DNA from: Thiobacillus sp.
Lineage (GTDB): Bacteria > Pseudomonadota > Gammaproteobacteria > Burkholderiales > Thiobacillaceae
Length of the DNA: 64,000 bases
Direction of reading: 5' to 3'
Assembly (NCBI GenBank): GCA_016124745.1
Contig: WGNC01000004.1
Span: 1 to 64,000, forward strand
Notes under the pieces: generated by a model
The model's database searches: none
Told to the model about the DNA's origin: nothing
What the model saw: only the letters and a program-made list of their open reading frames with translations
Program-made: the position numbers and the translations under genes
In this document: in pieces, positions 47,254-55,747 of the stretch
How positions within the stretch are numbered: position 1 is the stretch's first letter
Layout: every line of letters begins with the position of its first letter

Positions 47254-47285
47254 TTGACAATATGCTGATATATGGCGAATATTAG
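47254..47285 (+). promoter_or_regulatory. Candidate sigma-70 promoter of the Met-rich repeat gene
   Basis: A perfect TTGACA (47254-47259) is followed after 17 bases by GAATAT (47277-47282); TATTAG at 47280 is a second choice. The region is AT-rich compared with surrounding genes. The leader from here to the ATG at 47370 is about 80 bases and holds a 16-bp tandem repeat. Confidence 0.5.
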
Positions 47286-47297
47286 ATAAAAGTGTCT

Positions 47298-47331
47298 TGT
47301 TTGTTCTGATGTTTGTTTGTTCTGATGTTTG
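47298..47331. repeat. Two tandem copies of a 16-bp unit in the leader of the Met-rich gene
   Basis: TGTTTGTTCTGATGTTTG occurs at 47298-47315 and 47314-47331, a period of 16 bases. The T/G-rich leader may arise by slippage and could affect transcript folding. Confidence 0.8.
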
Positions 47332-47369
47332 TCAGTTGTTTGATCAACCCTACCCCTAAGGAGTCGTCC

Positions 47370-48173
47370 ATGAAAATGAAATCCCTCGTTCTCGCTCTTG
47401 GCTTGGTTTCAGCTTCCGCAGCTTTCGCCAATGGCACCGCACCCGCCGCAGCACCTGCTGCAGCCCCCGCTGCAGCCCCCGCCACCCCGCAGACCAGCGC
47501 CGAATGGCTGGAGCGCATGACAGACTTCACCCGCAACGCGTCGGCTTACCGTGATCCCAAGGTGTTCGTGCCCTGGTTCAACGCCGTGACCGAACCCGGC
47601 TTCTACTCCCAGATGGGCATCAACATGATGGAGCCGGGCAACTGGTACAAGATGATGGGATCGATGATGGATCCCCGCTCGCTGGCAAACTACATGCAGT
47701 TTGCCGACCCCGACATGTACATGAAGTGGATGGCCGCTTCGATGGATCCCAACTTCTACACCGCGATGATGGCCCCGATGATCGATCCCGGCAAATACAT
47801 GCGCTGGATGATGTCGCCGCTGGATCCGCAGACCCTTAACATGCTCATGCAGACCCTGAATCCCGCGATGTACATGAAGTGGATGATGGCTCCGATGGAC
47901 CCGCGTCTGATGCAGTTGTCGATGCAACCCCTGAATCCCGCGCTGTACACCAACTGGATTGGCGCCTCGATGAACCCCGCCACCTACGGCACCTGGGGTA
48001 CCTGGTTGAATCCGGCCACCTACGGCGCAATGGCTGCTCCGGTTGTCGCACCGGCTGCGGGCGCACCTGCCGCCTACCCGAACCCGTTCGATCCGAACGC
48101 ATTGCTGCAGATGTTCAACCCGGCTGCTTTCATGCCGGCACCCGCAGCAGCACCGGCTGCGCCCGCCAAGTAA
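47370..48173 (+). CDS. Secreted Met/Trp-rich tandem-repeat protein, unknown function
   Basis: The ATG at 47370 has AAGGAG six bases upstream and gives 267 residues. A signal peptide (MKMKSLVLALGLVSASAAFA) is followed by an Ala/Pro linker. Then about 13 consecutive units of 12-13 residues follow the pattern [DEN]P-x-x-[YF]-x-x-W-M-x-x-x-[ML]; examples are DPDMYMKWMAASM, DPGKYMRWMMSPL and NPAMYMKWMMAPM. The C-terminus is again Ala/Pro-rich. Met and Trp are extremely frequent, Cys is absent. The units probably stack as short helices on a membrane, a polymer or each other. Methionine clusters could bind Cu(I), but no standard motif is seen. No known family is recognised. Confidence 0.85.
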   Translation: MKMKSLVLALGLVSASAAFANGTAPAAAPAAAPAAAPATPQTSAEWLERMTDFTRNASAYRDPKVFVPWFNAVTEPGFYSQMGINMMEPGNWYKMMGSMMDPRSLANYMQFADPDMYMKWMAASMDPNFYTAMMAPMIDPGKYMRWMMSPLDPQTLNMLMQTLNPAMYMKWMMAPMDPRLMQLSMQPLNPALYTNWIGASMNPATYGTWGTWLNPATYGAMAAPVVAPAAGAPAAYPNPFDPNALLQMFNPAAFMPAPAAAPAAPAK

Positions 48174-48190
48174 TTGCGGTAGCGTGAAAC

Positions 48191-48212
48191 AAAAAAGGGG
48201 ACGGCGCTGCCG
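48191..48212. terminator. Left half of a bidirectional terminator split by the transposon
   Basis: AAAAAAGGGGACGGCGCTGCCG lost its partner strand. Joined to CCCCCTTTTT at 50881-50890, it would form AAAAAGGGG-CGGC/GCCG-CCCCTTTTT with a 3-base loop and A-C mismatch. It would have ended both the Met-rich gene (plus) and cysS (minus). Confidence 0.75.
48204..48212. repeat. Left copy of 9-bp target-site duplication (GCGCTGCCG)
   Basis: The identical 9 bases occur at 50872-50880, directly outside the other terminal inverted repeat. This is the expected footprint of transposon insertion. Confidence 0.85.
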
Positions 48213-48239
48213 CTAGGGGTTCAATTAAAGTGTTGAAAA
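48213..48239 (+). repeat. Left terminal inverted repeat (27 bp)
   Basis: It begins CTAGGGGTTCAATTAAAGTG and continues TTGAAAA. It matches the reverse complement of 50845-50871 except at base 10 (C here, A there). Confidence 0.9.
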
Positions 48240-48243
48240 TTAG

Positions 48244-48271
48244 CGCCTCCAGAGAAATCCGGAGGCGTTTT
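48244..48271 (+). terminator. Hairpin terminator just inside the element's left end
   Basis: CGCCTCC (48244-48250), a 10-base loop and GGAGGCG (48261-48267) are followed by TTTT. It would stop plus-strand transcripts entering from the Met-rich gene, replacing the function of the terminator that the insertion broke. Confidence 0.65.
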
Positions 48272-48306
48272 CACGTTCGCGACACTTAGCCACAGTTCGG
48301 CGCTGT

Positions 48307-48891
48307 TTGCGGTCTTTTGGCCGCATATTGCCCGCGTTTGCGGGTCAGCAGAAAAACAGCCACGCGCCCACCCCGGCGCACCAAACCAGGTGGACACGTG
48401 ATGTAACTATATTGGCAAGATTGTGGCGGCTAGGCAAGGGCTTTAGGACGATCAGCGAGTTCTCCGTCCTGGTCAAGCCGCGCCTGGCCCTCCCACCCAA
48501 GATCACCCAGCTCACCGGTATCGACCAGGCAATGCTGGACGGTCAGGGCATACGCCTGCACGATGGTTTCCGCCAGTTGCTGGACTTCCTCGGCGACCGC
48601 CCCGTGTTCGCGCATCACGCGGCGTTCGACCAGTCCTTCCTCGTCAACGCGTCGGCCCAATGCGGCCTTGGCTTCTCCAACGTGATGTACGACACGATCT
48701 GCATGGCGGAGGCCGCATGGCCCGAGCTGGACTCCTATGCGCTGTTCAGCCTTGCGCAGCGCATGGGGCTGGGCAACTCGCCCGCGCACAGGGCGCTGGC
48801 CGACGCCAAGGCGACGCTGGACGTGCTGAAGGCGGCTGACGTGGTGCTACGCTCGCCACACCGGCCTAAGGGGCATCAGCGGCGCTGCTAG
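48307..48891 (+). pseudogene. Decayed DnaQ-like 3'-5' exonuclease carried by the element
   Basis: The readable part (from about 48435) has EFSVLVKPRLALPPKITQLT, then Exo II-like VFAHHAAFDQSFLV and Exo III-like AHRALADAKATLDVL, as in DEDD exonucleases. The Exo I motif (DxE) is missing. The in-frame N-terminal sequence is unlike the family and begins only with a TTG. In another frame just upstream (about 48390-48440) the words VDT and IGKIVAARQG look like the lost beginning, broken by stops. This indicates a frameshifted, inactive gene. It overlaps the transposase gene tail to tail by 26 bases. Confidence 0.7.
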
Positions 48892-50788
48892 CGCGTTCTC
48901 GGGGCATAAAGTAGAGGATCGCGTCGGTGTCGACCGGCGCATTCGCCAGGCCTATCCGCATCGCCGGCGTCTTGCCGTCCTTGCCCTTTTCGACGTAGTT
49001 GTGCATGACGCGATAGATGGTCAGTAGCTTCTCCACCATGAGCGGATTGTAGGGGCTGTATCCGTGCCAGGTGCGGCCGGCCCTGCTCGAAGTGTGTATG
49101 GGCCGCTCCAGGGGATTCAGCCGGCGCCGCACGCGCTGGAAGAAGTTGTCGATACCCGCCACACTGGCCTTCAGGAACAACCTGGCGATGTGATCTTCCT
49201 CGCTGCTGTAGTCGGTACCTTTGCTATCGCCGTATGGCACCAGCGCAGTCGAGGCAGGTCCCATGATCGCAGGCAGGCCCTCCGGCCGGAGCGGATCCGG
49301 AATCTCGGTTAGCCAGCACATGGCCTTCTCCGGCTCCGACATGTTCGGGGACGGGTGCATGCACCACCTGTCGCTCCACTTGCCAAGGGGCGACCTGTTC
49401 CGTATCTCGTGCTTCATCATTTCCAACCCGATCTCTTTGGGCGTCCAGCCTGGGTTGGCGTCTTGCATGCGTTTGAACAGGGCCTTCGCCGTGGTCAGCG
49501 CCGCTTGCTTCTTCGGCACGGTCAGCTCCTTCGCCGTCCTGACGTAGAAGGCGTCGACGCGGCGCAGCTTCACGTCCTGCGCGAACGCGGCAAGGCACGC
49601 GGCCCGCATGCCGGAATCCTGGTCGAGGAAGAAGCGTATCTTGGCTGCCCACTTCAGCAGATCCTTCAGAAAAAGGAAGTGCCCGTACAGCGAGTACTCC
49701 TCGTGCACCTGCATCCCTTTGGCATCGGGCAGACGTTGGGTGCCGTCCTTGCATTCCGAGACCTCGGGGTCTTCCCGTTCGGCGGCCTCGCGGTAGCTGT
49801 CCTCGATCTTGGCGCCCAGGGATTCCTGTGGAATCAGGCCACGCTTCTCGCGCTTGGCAAGTGAGGCCTCCACCGATTCATCGTAGTCGGACTGCAGCCA
49901 CAGCCGCGCGTACTTGCGGTGCGGATAGGGCTTCTTCCGGTCTTGGACGGCCTCGACATCCTCGGCCACCGCATCCGGATCGACATTGGGGTCGAAATTG
50001 ACGTGCATGCCGAACACGAAGCCGGAGGCGTTGTCCGCGCTGCCGACCGCCCGCAGCACGATGTTCCGCCGATCGGTGTACCGGCTCCAGTTCACCTTGT
50101 ACTCCTGCCGGTCCACGCTGATGTAGAGGCGGTGGATCGGCAGCGTTTGAAAAGCGCGTTCCCGCTCTCCCGAAAAGGCTTGACACTGCCTGTAAAGGAA
50201 ATCTATCTTGCCGTACAGCGTGGCTGCGTTGAGTCCGGTGACGTTCAGTATTCGCTTGATCGGCATCTTGTTGGTCAGCGCCAGCAGGATGGTTTTGTTC
50301 AGGTGCGTGGTGCGTTGCCGCCGGAGGGCCTTCTGGCTGCGGGTGATGGTCTTGTTGCAAGCACGGCAACGCCACCGGGGAGCACCAGTGGATGACTTGC
50401 CGAAGCGGTAGTAGGCCTTGCGATCCGTCACAGGTGTGCTGCCGTTGACGCAGCCGGGAGTGGTACAGCAGGGATCAGGTGTGGGCTGAAGGTATCGGCT
50501 GAAGCGCTGCTGCTCCTCGGCGACGGCCAGGTTGCTTTTGACCGAGAATGACTCGCCGCATAGCAAGCATGCAAGTGCTGGCCTGCTCTTTCCGTTGGCA
50601 ACCAGCCTGTATGCGATGCCGGGCTTGCCAGCAACGTCAGGGTGGGTCTTCCGGCGCCACTTGACGATGTCGGCCGGGACGCCGAAGTTGTCGCACGCCG
50701 GGTTCTTGCAGAAATTGACGTTGATGCCCGCCACCGGTGGCGGCAGGGCTCCCTCGTCTTCTTCAACCGCCAGCAAAATCGCTGCCAA
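48866..50788 (-). CDS. Putative transposase with N-terminal zinc ribbons, unrecognised family
   Basis: This 640-residue protein starts at a TTG with GGGGGA six bases upstream. Two Cys-rich modules lie at the N-terminus: FCKNPACDNFGVPADI with CLLCGESF, and CCTTPGCVNGS with RWRCRACNKTITRS; the second resembles IS1-type zinc ribbons. A helix-turn-helix-like stretch follows (MPIKRILNVTGLNAATLYG). Possible catalytic acids are D in LYISVDRQEY and D in RFFLDQDSGMR, with an E or D near GIDNFFQRVRRRLNPLERP, in the order of DDE enzymes. Length is about three times that of IS1 family proteins. The terminal repeats and target duplication around it support a transposase; catalytic residues are inference. 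Confidence 0.75.
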   Translation of the reverse strand: MAAILLAVEEDEGALPPPVAGINVNFCKNPACDNFGVPADIVKWRRKTHPDVAGKPGIAYRLVANGKSRPALACLLCGESFSVKSNLAVAEEQQRFSRYLQPTPDPCCTTPGCVNGSTPVTDRKAYYRFGKSSTGAPRWRCRACNKTITRSQKALRRQRTTHLNKTILLALTNKMPIKRILNVTGLNAATLYGKIDFLYRQCQAFSGERERAFQTLPIHRLYISVDRQEYKVNWSRYTDRRNIVLRAVGSADNASGFVFGMHVNFDPNVDPDAVAEDVEAVQDRKKPYPHRKYARLWLQSDYDESVEASLAKREKRGLIPQESLGAKIEDSYREAAEREDPEVSECKDGTQRLPDAKGMQVHEEYSLYGHFLFLKDLLKWAAKIRFFLDQDSGMRAACLAAFAQDVKLRRVDAFYVRTAKELTVPKKQAALTTAKALFKRMQDANPGWTPKEIGLEMMKHEIRNRSPLGKWSDRWCMHPSPNMSEPEKAMCWLTEIPDPLRPEGLPAIMGPASTALVPYGDSKGTDYSSEEDHIARLFLKASVAGIDNFFQRVRRRLNPLERPIHTSSRAGRTWHGYSPYNPLMVEKLLTIYRVMHNYVEKGKDGKTPAMRIGLANAPVDTDAILYFMPRERASSAADAP

Positions 50789-50844
50789 AGAAAATCCCCC
50801 AAAGGCCTATGACCTATGGAGGATTGTAGGAATTGCTCAGGTTT

Positions 50845-50871
50845 TTTTCAACACTTTAATTTAACCCCTAG
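50845..50871 (-). repeat. Right terminal inverted repeat (27 bp)
   Basis: The reverse complement of 48213-48239 with one mismatch. It is followed by the second copy of the 9-bp duplication. The transposase start lies 56 bases inside it. Confidence 0.9.
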
Positions 50872-50890
50872 GCGCTGCCGCCCCCTTTTT
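50872..50890. terminator. Right half of the split terminator with second target-site copy
   Basis: GCGCTGCCG (50872-50880) repeats 48204-48212, and CCCCCTTTTT (50881-50890) is the displaced 3' arm of the hairpin. On the minus strand this half follows the cysS stop without a complete stem, so cysS transcripts may now run into the element. Confidence 0.75.
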
Positions 50891-50903
50891 CTTGCTCGCT
50901 ATT

Positions 50904-52271
50904 TCAAGCGCGACGCCAGTTCGTCCCGCCAGCAGCGTCTTCCAGCACGATGCCTGACGCGATCAACTTGTCCCGAATGCGGTCGGATTCGGCGAAGTCC
51001 TTTTCCTTGCGCGCAGCCTGACGTGCCGCGATCAGCGCCTCGATCTCCGTCTCGCTCATGCCGCCGCTGGCCCCCCCTGCCCGCATGAATTCAGCCGTAT
51101 CTCGCTGCAGCAAACCCAGCACCCCGCCCAGGCTGCGCAGCGTCTGCGCCGCACCGGCGTCGCCCCGATTCGCCTCGCCGGCCAGCTCGAACAGCACCGC
51201 GAAGGCTTCCGGGGTATTGAAATCGTCGTCCATCGCGTCCCTAAACCTCTGCGTTGCGGGCTGACTCCAATCGGGCACGGCCGCCGTCAGCGGGGCATTT
51301 TTCAGCGCGGTATACAGGCGGGTCAGCGCCCCTTTGGCGTCGTCCAGGTGGGCATCCGAGTAGTTCAACGGGCTGCGGTAGTGCGCGCGTAGGATGAAGA
51401 AACGCACCACCTCGGCATCGTATTTTCCCAGCACTTCGCGGATGGTGAAGAAGTTTCCCAATGATTTGGACATCTTTTCGTTGTCCACCCGCACAAAGCC
51501 GTTATGCATCCAGTAATTCACGAAGCGGCAGCCGTGCGCGCCTTCCGACTGGGCAATTTCATTTTCGTGATGCGGAAACTGCAGGTCCTGGCCGCCACCG
51601 TGGATGTCGAACTGGTTGCCGAGCAGGTCTGCGCTCATGGCCGAGCATTCGATGTGCCAACCAGGGCGGCCCGGCCCCCAGGGCGACTCCCACGCCGGTT
51701 CACCCGGCTTGGCGGCTTTCCACAACACGAAATCCATCGGGTCACGCTTGTTGGGATCAACCTCCACGCGCTCGCCGGCGCGCAGCTCGTCCAGGCTCTT
51801 GCCCGACAGGCGTCCATAGGCTGCGAAACCACGCACACTGTAATAAACGTCCCCATTGGGCGCCGGATAGGCCAAGCCTTTCCTTTCCAGTTGCGCAATG
51901 AGGGCCAGCATCTGCGCCACATACGCTGTGGCCCGCGGCTCATGGTCGGGAGGCAGCACACCGAGCGCACGCTCATCTTCGTGCATCGCGGCGATGAAGC
52001 GCTCGGTCAGCTCGGCCGGCGTCTCGCCATTTTCCTGGGCGCGCCTAATGATCTTGTCGTCGATATCCGTTATGTTTCTCACGTACTCGACGTGATACCC
52101 GCTTGCGCGCAACCAGCGCGTCACCATGTCGAACACCACGAATACGCGTGCGTGCCCCAGATGACACAAGTCATATACAGTCATGCCGCACACATACATG
52201 CGTATCTGGCCCGGGGTGATAGGGACAAACGCTTCCTTGGTGCGCGTTAGGGAATTGGTGATGTGCAACAT
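50904..52271 (-). CDS. cysS: Cysteinyl-tRNA synthetase
   Basis: The 455-residue class I synthetase charges tRNA-Cys. It has [19 protein letters not shown] (HIGH-type HLGH; first Cys binds zinc), the zinc-site region [13 protein letters not shown] with [11 protein letters not shown], and [12 protein letters not shown]. Length is normal. It is divergent from the TPR gene at 52368. Its downstream terminator is interrupted by the transposable element. Confidence 0.96.
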   Translation of the reverse strand: MLHITNSLTRTKEAFVPITPGQIRMYVCGMTVYDLCHLGHARVFVVFDMVTRWLRASGYHVEYVRNITDIDDKIIRRAQENGETPAELTERFIAAMHEDERALGVLPPDHEPRATAYVAQMLALIAQLERKGLAYPAPNGDVYYSVRGFAAYGRLSGKSLDELRAGERVEVDPNKRDPMDFVLWKAAKPGEPAWESPWGPGRPGWHIECSAMSADLLGNQFDIHGGGQDLQFPHHENEIAQSEGAHGCRFVNYWMHNGFVRVDNEKMSKSLGNFFTIREVLGKYDAEVVRFFILRAHYRSPLNYSDAHLDDAKGALTRLYTALKNAPLTAAVPDWSQPATQRFRDAMDDDFNTPEAFAVLFELAGEANRGDAGAAQTLRSLGGVLGLLQRDTAEFMRAGGASGGMSETEIEALIAARQAARKEKDFAESDRIRDKLIASGIVLEDAAGGTNWRRA

Positions 52272-52367
52272 GGGCTGGCTAAGGGCGGAAGTAATTGCCT
52301 GCGGGAATCAAGCGGGGCACCGGCTGTCTCAGTCGGGTCGATGTTGTTAGAATGCCAGACTCCCAAG

Positions 52368-53333
52368 ATGATCCGAGCATATCACATGGTCCTGTCACGT
52401 TTCTTCGCCGCCGTTGCCGCCTGCGTCATCCTTATAAGCGCACCCGTTCTGGCCAACGAAGTTCAGGAAATCAACCAGCAGTTCCGCAAGGGTGATTTGC
52501 CCGGTGCGCTGGAACGTGCCGACCGTTATCTGGCGAAGAACCCCAAGGACGCGCAGGCGCGGTTCCTGAAGGGCCTCATCCTGGCCGACCAGGGCAAGAC
52601 CAACGACGCCATCGCTGTCTTTACCGGATTGACCGAGGACTACCCTGAACTGCCCGAACCTTACAACAACCTGGCTGTGCTCTACGCTTCGCAAGGCAAA
52701 TACGAGGCTGCTAAAACAGCCCTTGAGATGGCAATTCGCACACACCCAAGCTACGCCACGGCACACGAAAACCTGGGCGACATTTACGCCAAGATGGCGT
52801 CGATCGCGTACGACAAGGCACTAGAGCTCGACAGCAAGAATGCCACGGCGCAAACGAAACTGGCATTGATCCAGGAAATGATACAGGGCCAACCCCGCAA
52901 GCCTGCCGCAAGCAAACCCGAACCCCCCGCCAAGCCCGAAGCCAAGCCGGTCCCAGCGGATGCGGCACAGGCCAAGCCTGCTTCGACCAGCCCTGCCACT
53001 GCGGAGATCGCGATCAAGAACGCGGTCACCCGCTGGGCACTGGCCTGGTCCGAAAAAGACGTGGATGCCTATCTTGCAGCCTACGCCAGCGACTTTTCGG
53101 CGGACGGGCTCACTCGCAGCAAGTGGGAAGCACAGCGTCGCGACCGCATCACCAAGCCGAAGACGATCGAAGTCAAGATCAGCGACTTGCAGGTCAAGCA
53201 ACAGGGCGATACCGCCAAGGCCACCTTCCGCCAGGCCTACCGTTCCGACCGCCACCGTTCTACCGTCACCAAGACCCTGGAACTGGCTCTGCAGAATGGC
53301 GAATGGCGCATCGTCAAAGAAACCTCCAAGTGA
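52368..53333 (+). CDS. Secreted TPR protein with C-terminal NTF2-like domain
   Basis: The ATG at 52368 gives 321 residues (52386 is an alternative). A signal peptide (FFAAVAACVILISAPVLANE) is followed by TPR units (about 40-180: RADRYLAKNPKDAQARFLKG, PYNNLAVLYASQGKYEAAKT, HENLGDIYAKMASIAYDKAL). A Lys/Pro/Ala linker (about 185-220) follows. The last 105 residues are an NTF2-like domain (AVTRWALAWSEKDVDAYLAA, closing with NGEWRIVKETSK). The L,D-transpeptidase gene follows after two bases and ends in a similar domain. It probably acts with it in the periplasm, perhaps in cell-wall maintenance; this is inference. Confidence 0.82.
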   Translation: MIRAYHMVLSRFFAAVAACVILISAPVLANEVQEINQQFRKGDLPGALERADRYLAKNPKDAQARFLKGLILADQGKTNDAIAVFTGLTEDYPELPEPYNNLAVLYASQGKYEAAKTALEMAIRTHPSYATAHENLGDIYAKMASIAYDKALELDSKNATAQTKLALIQEMIQGQPRKPAASKPEPPAKPEAKPVPADAAQAKPASTSPATAEIAIKNAVTRWALAWSEKDVDAYLAAYASDFSADGLTRSKWEAQRRDRITKPKTIEVKISDLQVKQQGDTAKATFRQAYRSDRHRSTVTKTLELALQNGEWRIVKETSK

Positions 53334-53335
53334 CC

Positions 53336-54490
53336 ATGCTGCGTGTCTTTATTTTCCTTTGGCTTTTGACCCCGACGCTCCATGCTGCCGGCCTGGACGC
53401 CGATCGCCAGTTGGTCAACAGTCTGTTGGCCATTTCGCAAAGCCGCATGCCGGAAGCGCTCAGCACAGTCGACACGCTAACCAAGCAGCATCCGAACTTC
53501 AGATTGGCGCAGCTGGTCAAGGGTGACCTGTTGCTTGCGCGCGCCCAGCCGCTGCATACCTTGGGCAATACCGGCAGCTCACGTAATGCCGAACTGGAAC
53601 AACTGCGCGATGAAGCGCGGCAGCGTGTACGCGCCGCCACCGATTCGCCTCCCGATGACAAGATCCCCGTCTACCTGCTCAATCTCGACGACAGTTATCG
53701 GCACACGCTGGTGGTCGACGCCAGCCGCTCGCGCCTGTATGTCTACGAGAATCGCGCTGGCCTGCCGTTCCGCGTGGCCGATTTCTACGTCACCATCGGC
53801 AAGGCGGGCGCCGGCAAGCAGAAGGAAGGCGACAACCGCACGCCGATCGGCATCTACACGATTTCGGGGTTCAAGACGCCGCGCGAACTCACCGATTTCT
53901 ACGGCAGCGGCGCCTTCACCCTGTCCTATCCGAATGAATGGGATACTCGCCTGGGCCGCAATGGTCATGGCATCTGGATCCATGGCAGCCCGGGCAATAC
54001 CTATAGCCGCTCGCCCCGCGCCAGCGAAGGCTGCGTGGTGCTGGCCAACGACGACCTGACCCGGCTTGGCCAGTACGTCGAGATCGGCAAGACACCCGTC
54101 GTCATTGCCGAACAGGTCGAATGGGTCGCCTACGACGCGCTCGATGCGCGCCGCAGCGATCTGGCTGCTGCGATCGATCAGTGGCGACAGGACTGGGAAA
54201 GCCGCGACAGCGCGCGTCTGCTCGGTCACTACAGCCCGTCGTTCCGAACTGGCTCGCAGGATCTGCGGGCTTTTGGCGCCAGCAAGAGCAAGGTCAACGC
54301 CTCCAAGTCTTGGATCAAGGTGGAACTCAGCAAGGTCAGTCTCATGCTCTACCCCGAGCGCCCCGATTTCGCCCTTGTCAGCTTCGAGCAGAATTACCAG
54401 AGCAGCAATCTTAGCGACCGCACCGTCAAACGCCAGTTCTGGAGTCGCGAGAACGGCCGCTGGAAAATCATTCACGAAACCTCACTATAG
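53336..54490 (+). CDS. L,D-transpeptidase (YkuD) with C-terminal NTF2-like domain
   Basis: The ATG at 53336, just after the TPR gene stop, gives 384 residues. A signal peptide ([18 protein letters not shown]) is followed by a helical stretch. The YkuD domain (about 125-265) has [12 protein letters not shown] and the catalytic pattern HGIWIHGS, then [11 protein letters not shown], with the active-site Cys. The C-terminal 120 residues look like the NTF2-like domain of the neighbour ([20 protein letters not shown], then [12 protein letters not shown]). L,D-transpeptidases cross-link peptidoglycan or attach proteins to it. Confidence 0.9.
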   Translation: MLRVFIFLWLLTPTLHAAGLDADRQLVNSLLAISQSRMPEALSTVDTLTKQHPNFRLAQLVKGDLLLARAQPLHTLGNTGSSRNAELEQLRDEARQRVRAATDSPPDDKIPVYLLNLDDSYRHTLVVDASRSRLYVYENRAGLPFRVADFYVTIGKAGAGKQKEGDNRTPIGIYTISGFKTPRELTDFYGSGAFTLSYPNEWDTRLGRNGHGIWIHGSPGNTYSRSPRASEGCVVLANDDLTRLGQYVEIGKTPVVIAEQVEWVAYDALDARRSDLAAAIDQWRQDWESRDSARLLGHYSPSFRTGSQDLRAFGASKSKVNASKSWIKVELSKVSLMLYPERPDFALVSFEQNYQSSNLSDRTVKRQFWSRENGRWKIIHETSL

Positions 54491-54498
54491 GACGACAC

Positions 54499-54990
54499 AT
54501 GGTCAAACTGCACACCAATCACGGCATCATCACCCTCGAACTCGATGCCGAGAAAGCGCCGAAAACGGTGGAGAATTTCCTGCAATATGTGCGAGACGGT
54601 TTCTTTGACGGCACGATTTTCCATCGCGTCATCGATGGATTCATGATCCAGGGCGGTGGTTTCGAGCCCGGCATGACGCAAAAGCCCACTCGCGACGCGA
54701 TCGAGAACGAGGCGTCCAACGGCCTCAAGAACGAGGCCTACACGATCGCCATGGCACGGACCCCCAATCCCAATTCGGCGACGGCGCAATTCTTCATCAA
54801 CGTCGCCAACAATAGCTTCCTCAACTTCACCTCGCCGACCCCGCAAGGCTACGGTTATGCCGTATTCGGCAAGGTGATCGATGGCATGGACGTGGTCGAC
54901 AAGATCAAGAAGGTCAAGACCGGCAACCGCGCCGGACACCAGGACGTGCCACAGGAAGACGTCACCATCACCCGGGCAGAAATCGTCTGA
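54499..54990 (+). CDS. ppiB: Peptidyl-prolyl cis-trans isomerase B (cyclophilin)
   Basis: The 163-residue cytoplasmic cyclophilin has [20 protein letters not shown] with the catalytic Arg, [17 protein letters not shown] and [17 protein letters not shown]. There is no signal peptide. It starts 8 bases after the L,D-transpeptidase and 7 bases separate its stop from lpxH, so all four genes from 52368 likely share a transcript. Confidence 0.95.
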   Translation: MVKLHTNHGIITLELDAEKAPKTVENFLQYVRDGFFDGTIFHRVIDGFMIQGGGFEPGMTQKPTRDAIENEASNGLKNEAYTIAMARTPNPNSATAQFFINVANNSFLNFTSPTPQGYGYAVFGKVIDGMDVVDKIKKVKTGNRAGHQDVPQEDVTITRAEIV

Positions 54991-54997
54991 ATCCTCG

Positions 54998-55747
54998 GTG
55001 AGTCTGATTTCGTCTGCAAAAGCCGGTCGTACCTTCTTCATTGCCGACCTGCATCTCGCTGACGAACGCCCGGTTGCGACCGGGCGTTTTTTTCGCTTCC
55101 TCAACGAGGAGGTGGCAGGCGCGGATGCGCTCTACATCCTGGGCGATCTGTTCGAGGCCTGGGTGGGCGACGACGATGACGCACTGGTCGCTCACGATGT
55201 GGCACGCCAACTCAGATCCCTGGCGGACGCAGGGACGCCGGTGTACTTCATGCATGGCAACCGCGATTTCATGCTCGCCGAGCGCTATTCAGCCCTGTCA
55301 GGCATGACCCTGCTGAGCGACCCCACCCGAGTCGACCTCTATGGCGTACCGACCCTGCTGATGCACGGCGATACTCTGTGCACCGACGATACTGCCTATC
55401 AGACGTTTCGCAACCGGGTTCGGCACCCGTTGATCCTGGCCCTATTGCGTCACCTGCCGCTGGCCCTTCGCCGTCATCTGGCGCACAAGGCGCGATCGGG
55501 AAGCGAATCCGCCAAGGCTGTCAAGCCGGCCGCCATCATGGATGTCAATGTAGATGAAGTCGTGAGCGTCCTGGGGAAACAACAGGCCGTAAGGCTGATT
55601 CACGGCCACACCCATCGCCCGGCACAGCACGTCCACGCGGTCGCAGGCCATACCTGCGAGCGCTGGGTCGTTCCCGACTGGTATAGCCACTGGGGTTATG
55701 TCGTATGCGACGCTTCTGGATGCACGCTCAGAGTACAGGACTTATGA
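54998..55747 (+). CDS. lpxH: UDP-2,3-diacylglucosamine diphosphatase
   Basis: The GTG at 54998 gives 249 residues; the frame upstream lies inside ppiB. LpxH removes UMP from UDP-2,3-diacylglucosamine in lipid A synthesis. The metal motifs are FFIADLHLADERP, YILGDLFEAWVGDDDD, MHGNRDFMLAERY, LMHGDTLCTDD and IHGHTHRPAQH, as in the family. Pairing with ppiB is common in betaproteobacteria. Its last six bases overlap the end of the convergent gene at 55742. Confidence 0.94.
   Translation: MSLISSAKAGRTFFIADLHLADERPVATGRFFRFLNEEVAGADALYILGDLFEAWVGDDDDALVAHDVARQLRSLADAGTPVYFMHGNRDFMLAERYSALSGMTLLSDPTRVDLYGVPTLLMHGDTLCTDDTAYQTFRNRVRHPLILALLRHLPLALRRHLAHKARSGSESAKAVKPAAIMDVNVDEVVSVLGKQQAVRLIHGHTHRPAQHVHAVAGHTCERWVVPDWYSHWGYVVCDASGCTLRVQDL

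Larger units (their letters stand above)
48213..50871. mobile_element. Transposable element, 2,659 bp, family not recognised
   Basis: The element is bounded by 27-bp terminal inverted repeats (26/27 identical) and a 9-bp target duplication. It holds a 640-residue zinc-ribbon, transposase-like protein on the minus strand and a decayed DnaQ-like exonuclease on plus; the two genes converge and overlap at their ends. It was inserted into an intrinsic terminator between the Met-rich gene and cysS. I do not recognise a named IS family; parts of the protein recall IS1/IS1595-type zinc-ribbon transposases. Confidence 0.85.

Noticed and set aside
48866-50788. A retron, CRISPR-associated or defence gene reading of the 640-residue protein
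   Set aside because: No reverse-transcriptase or Cas motif is visible; the terminal repeats and target duplication fit a transposase better.
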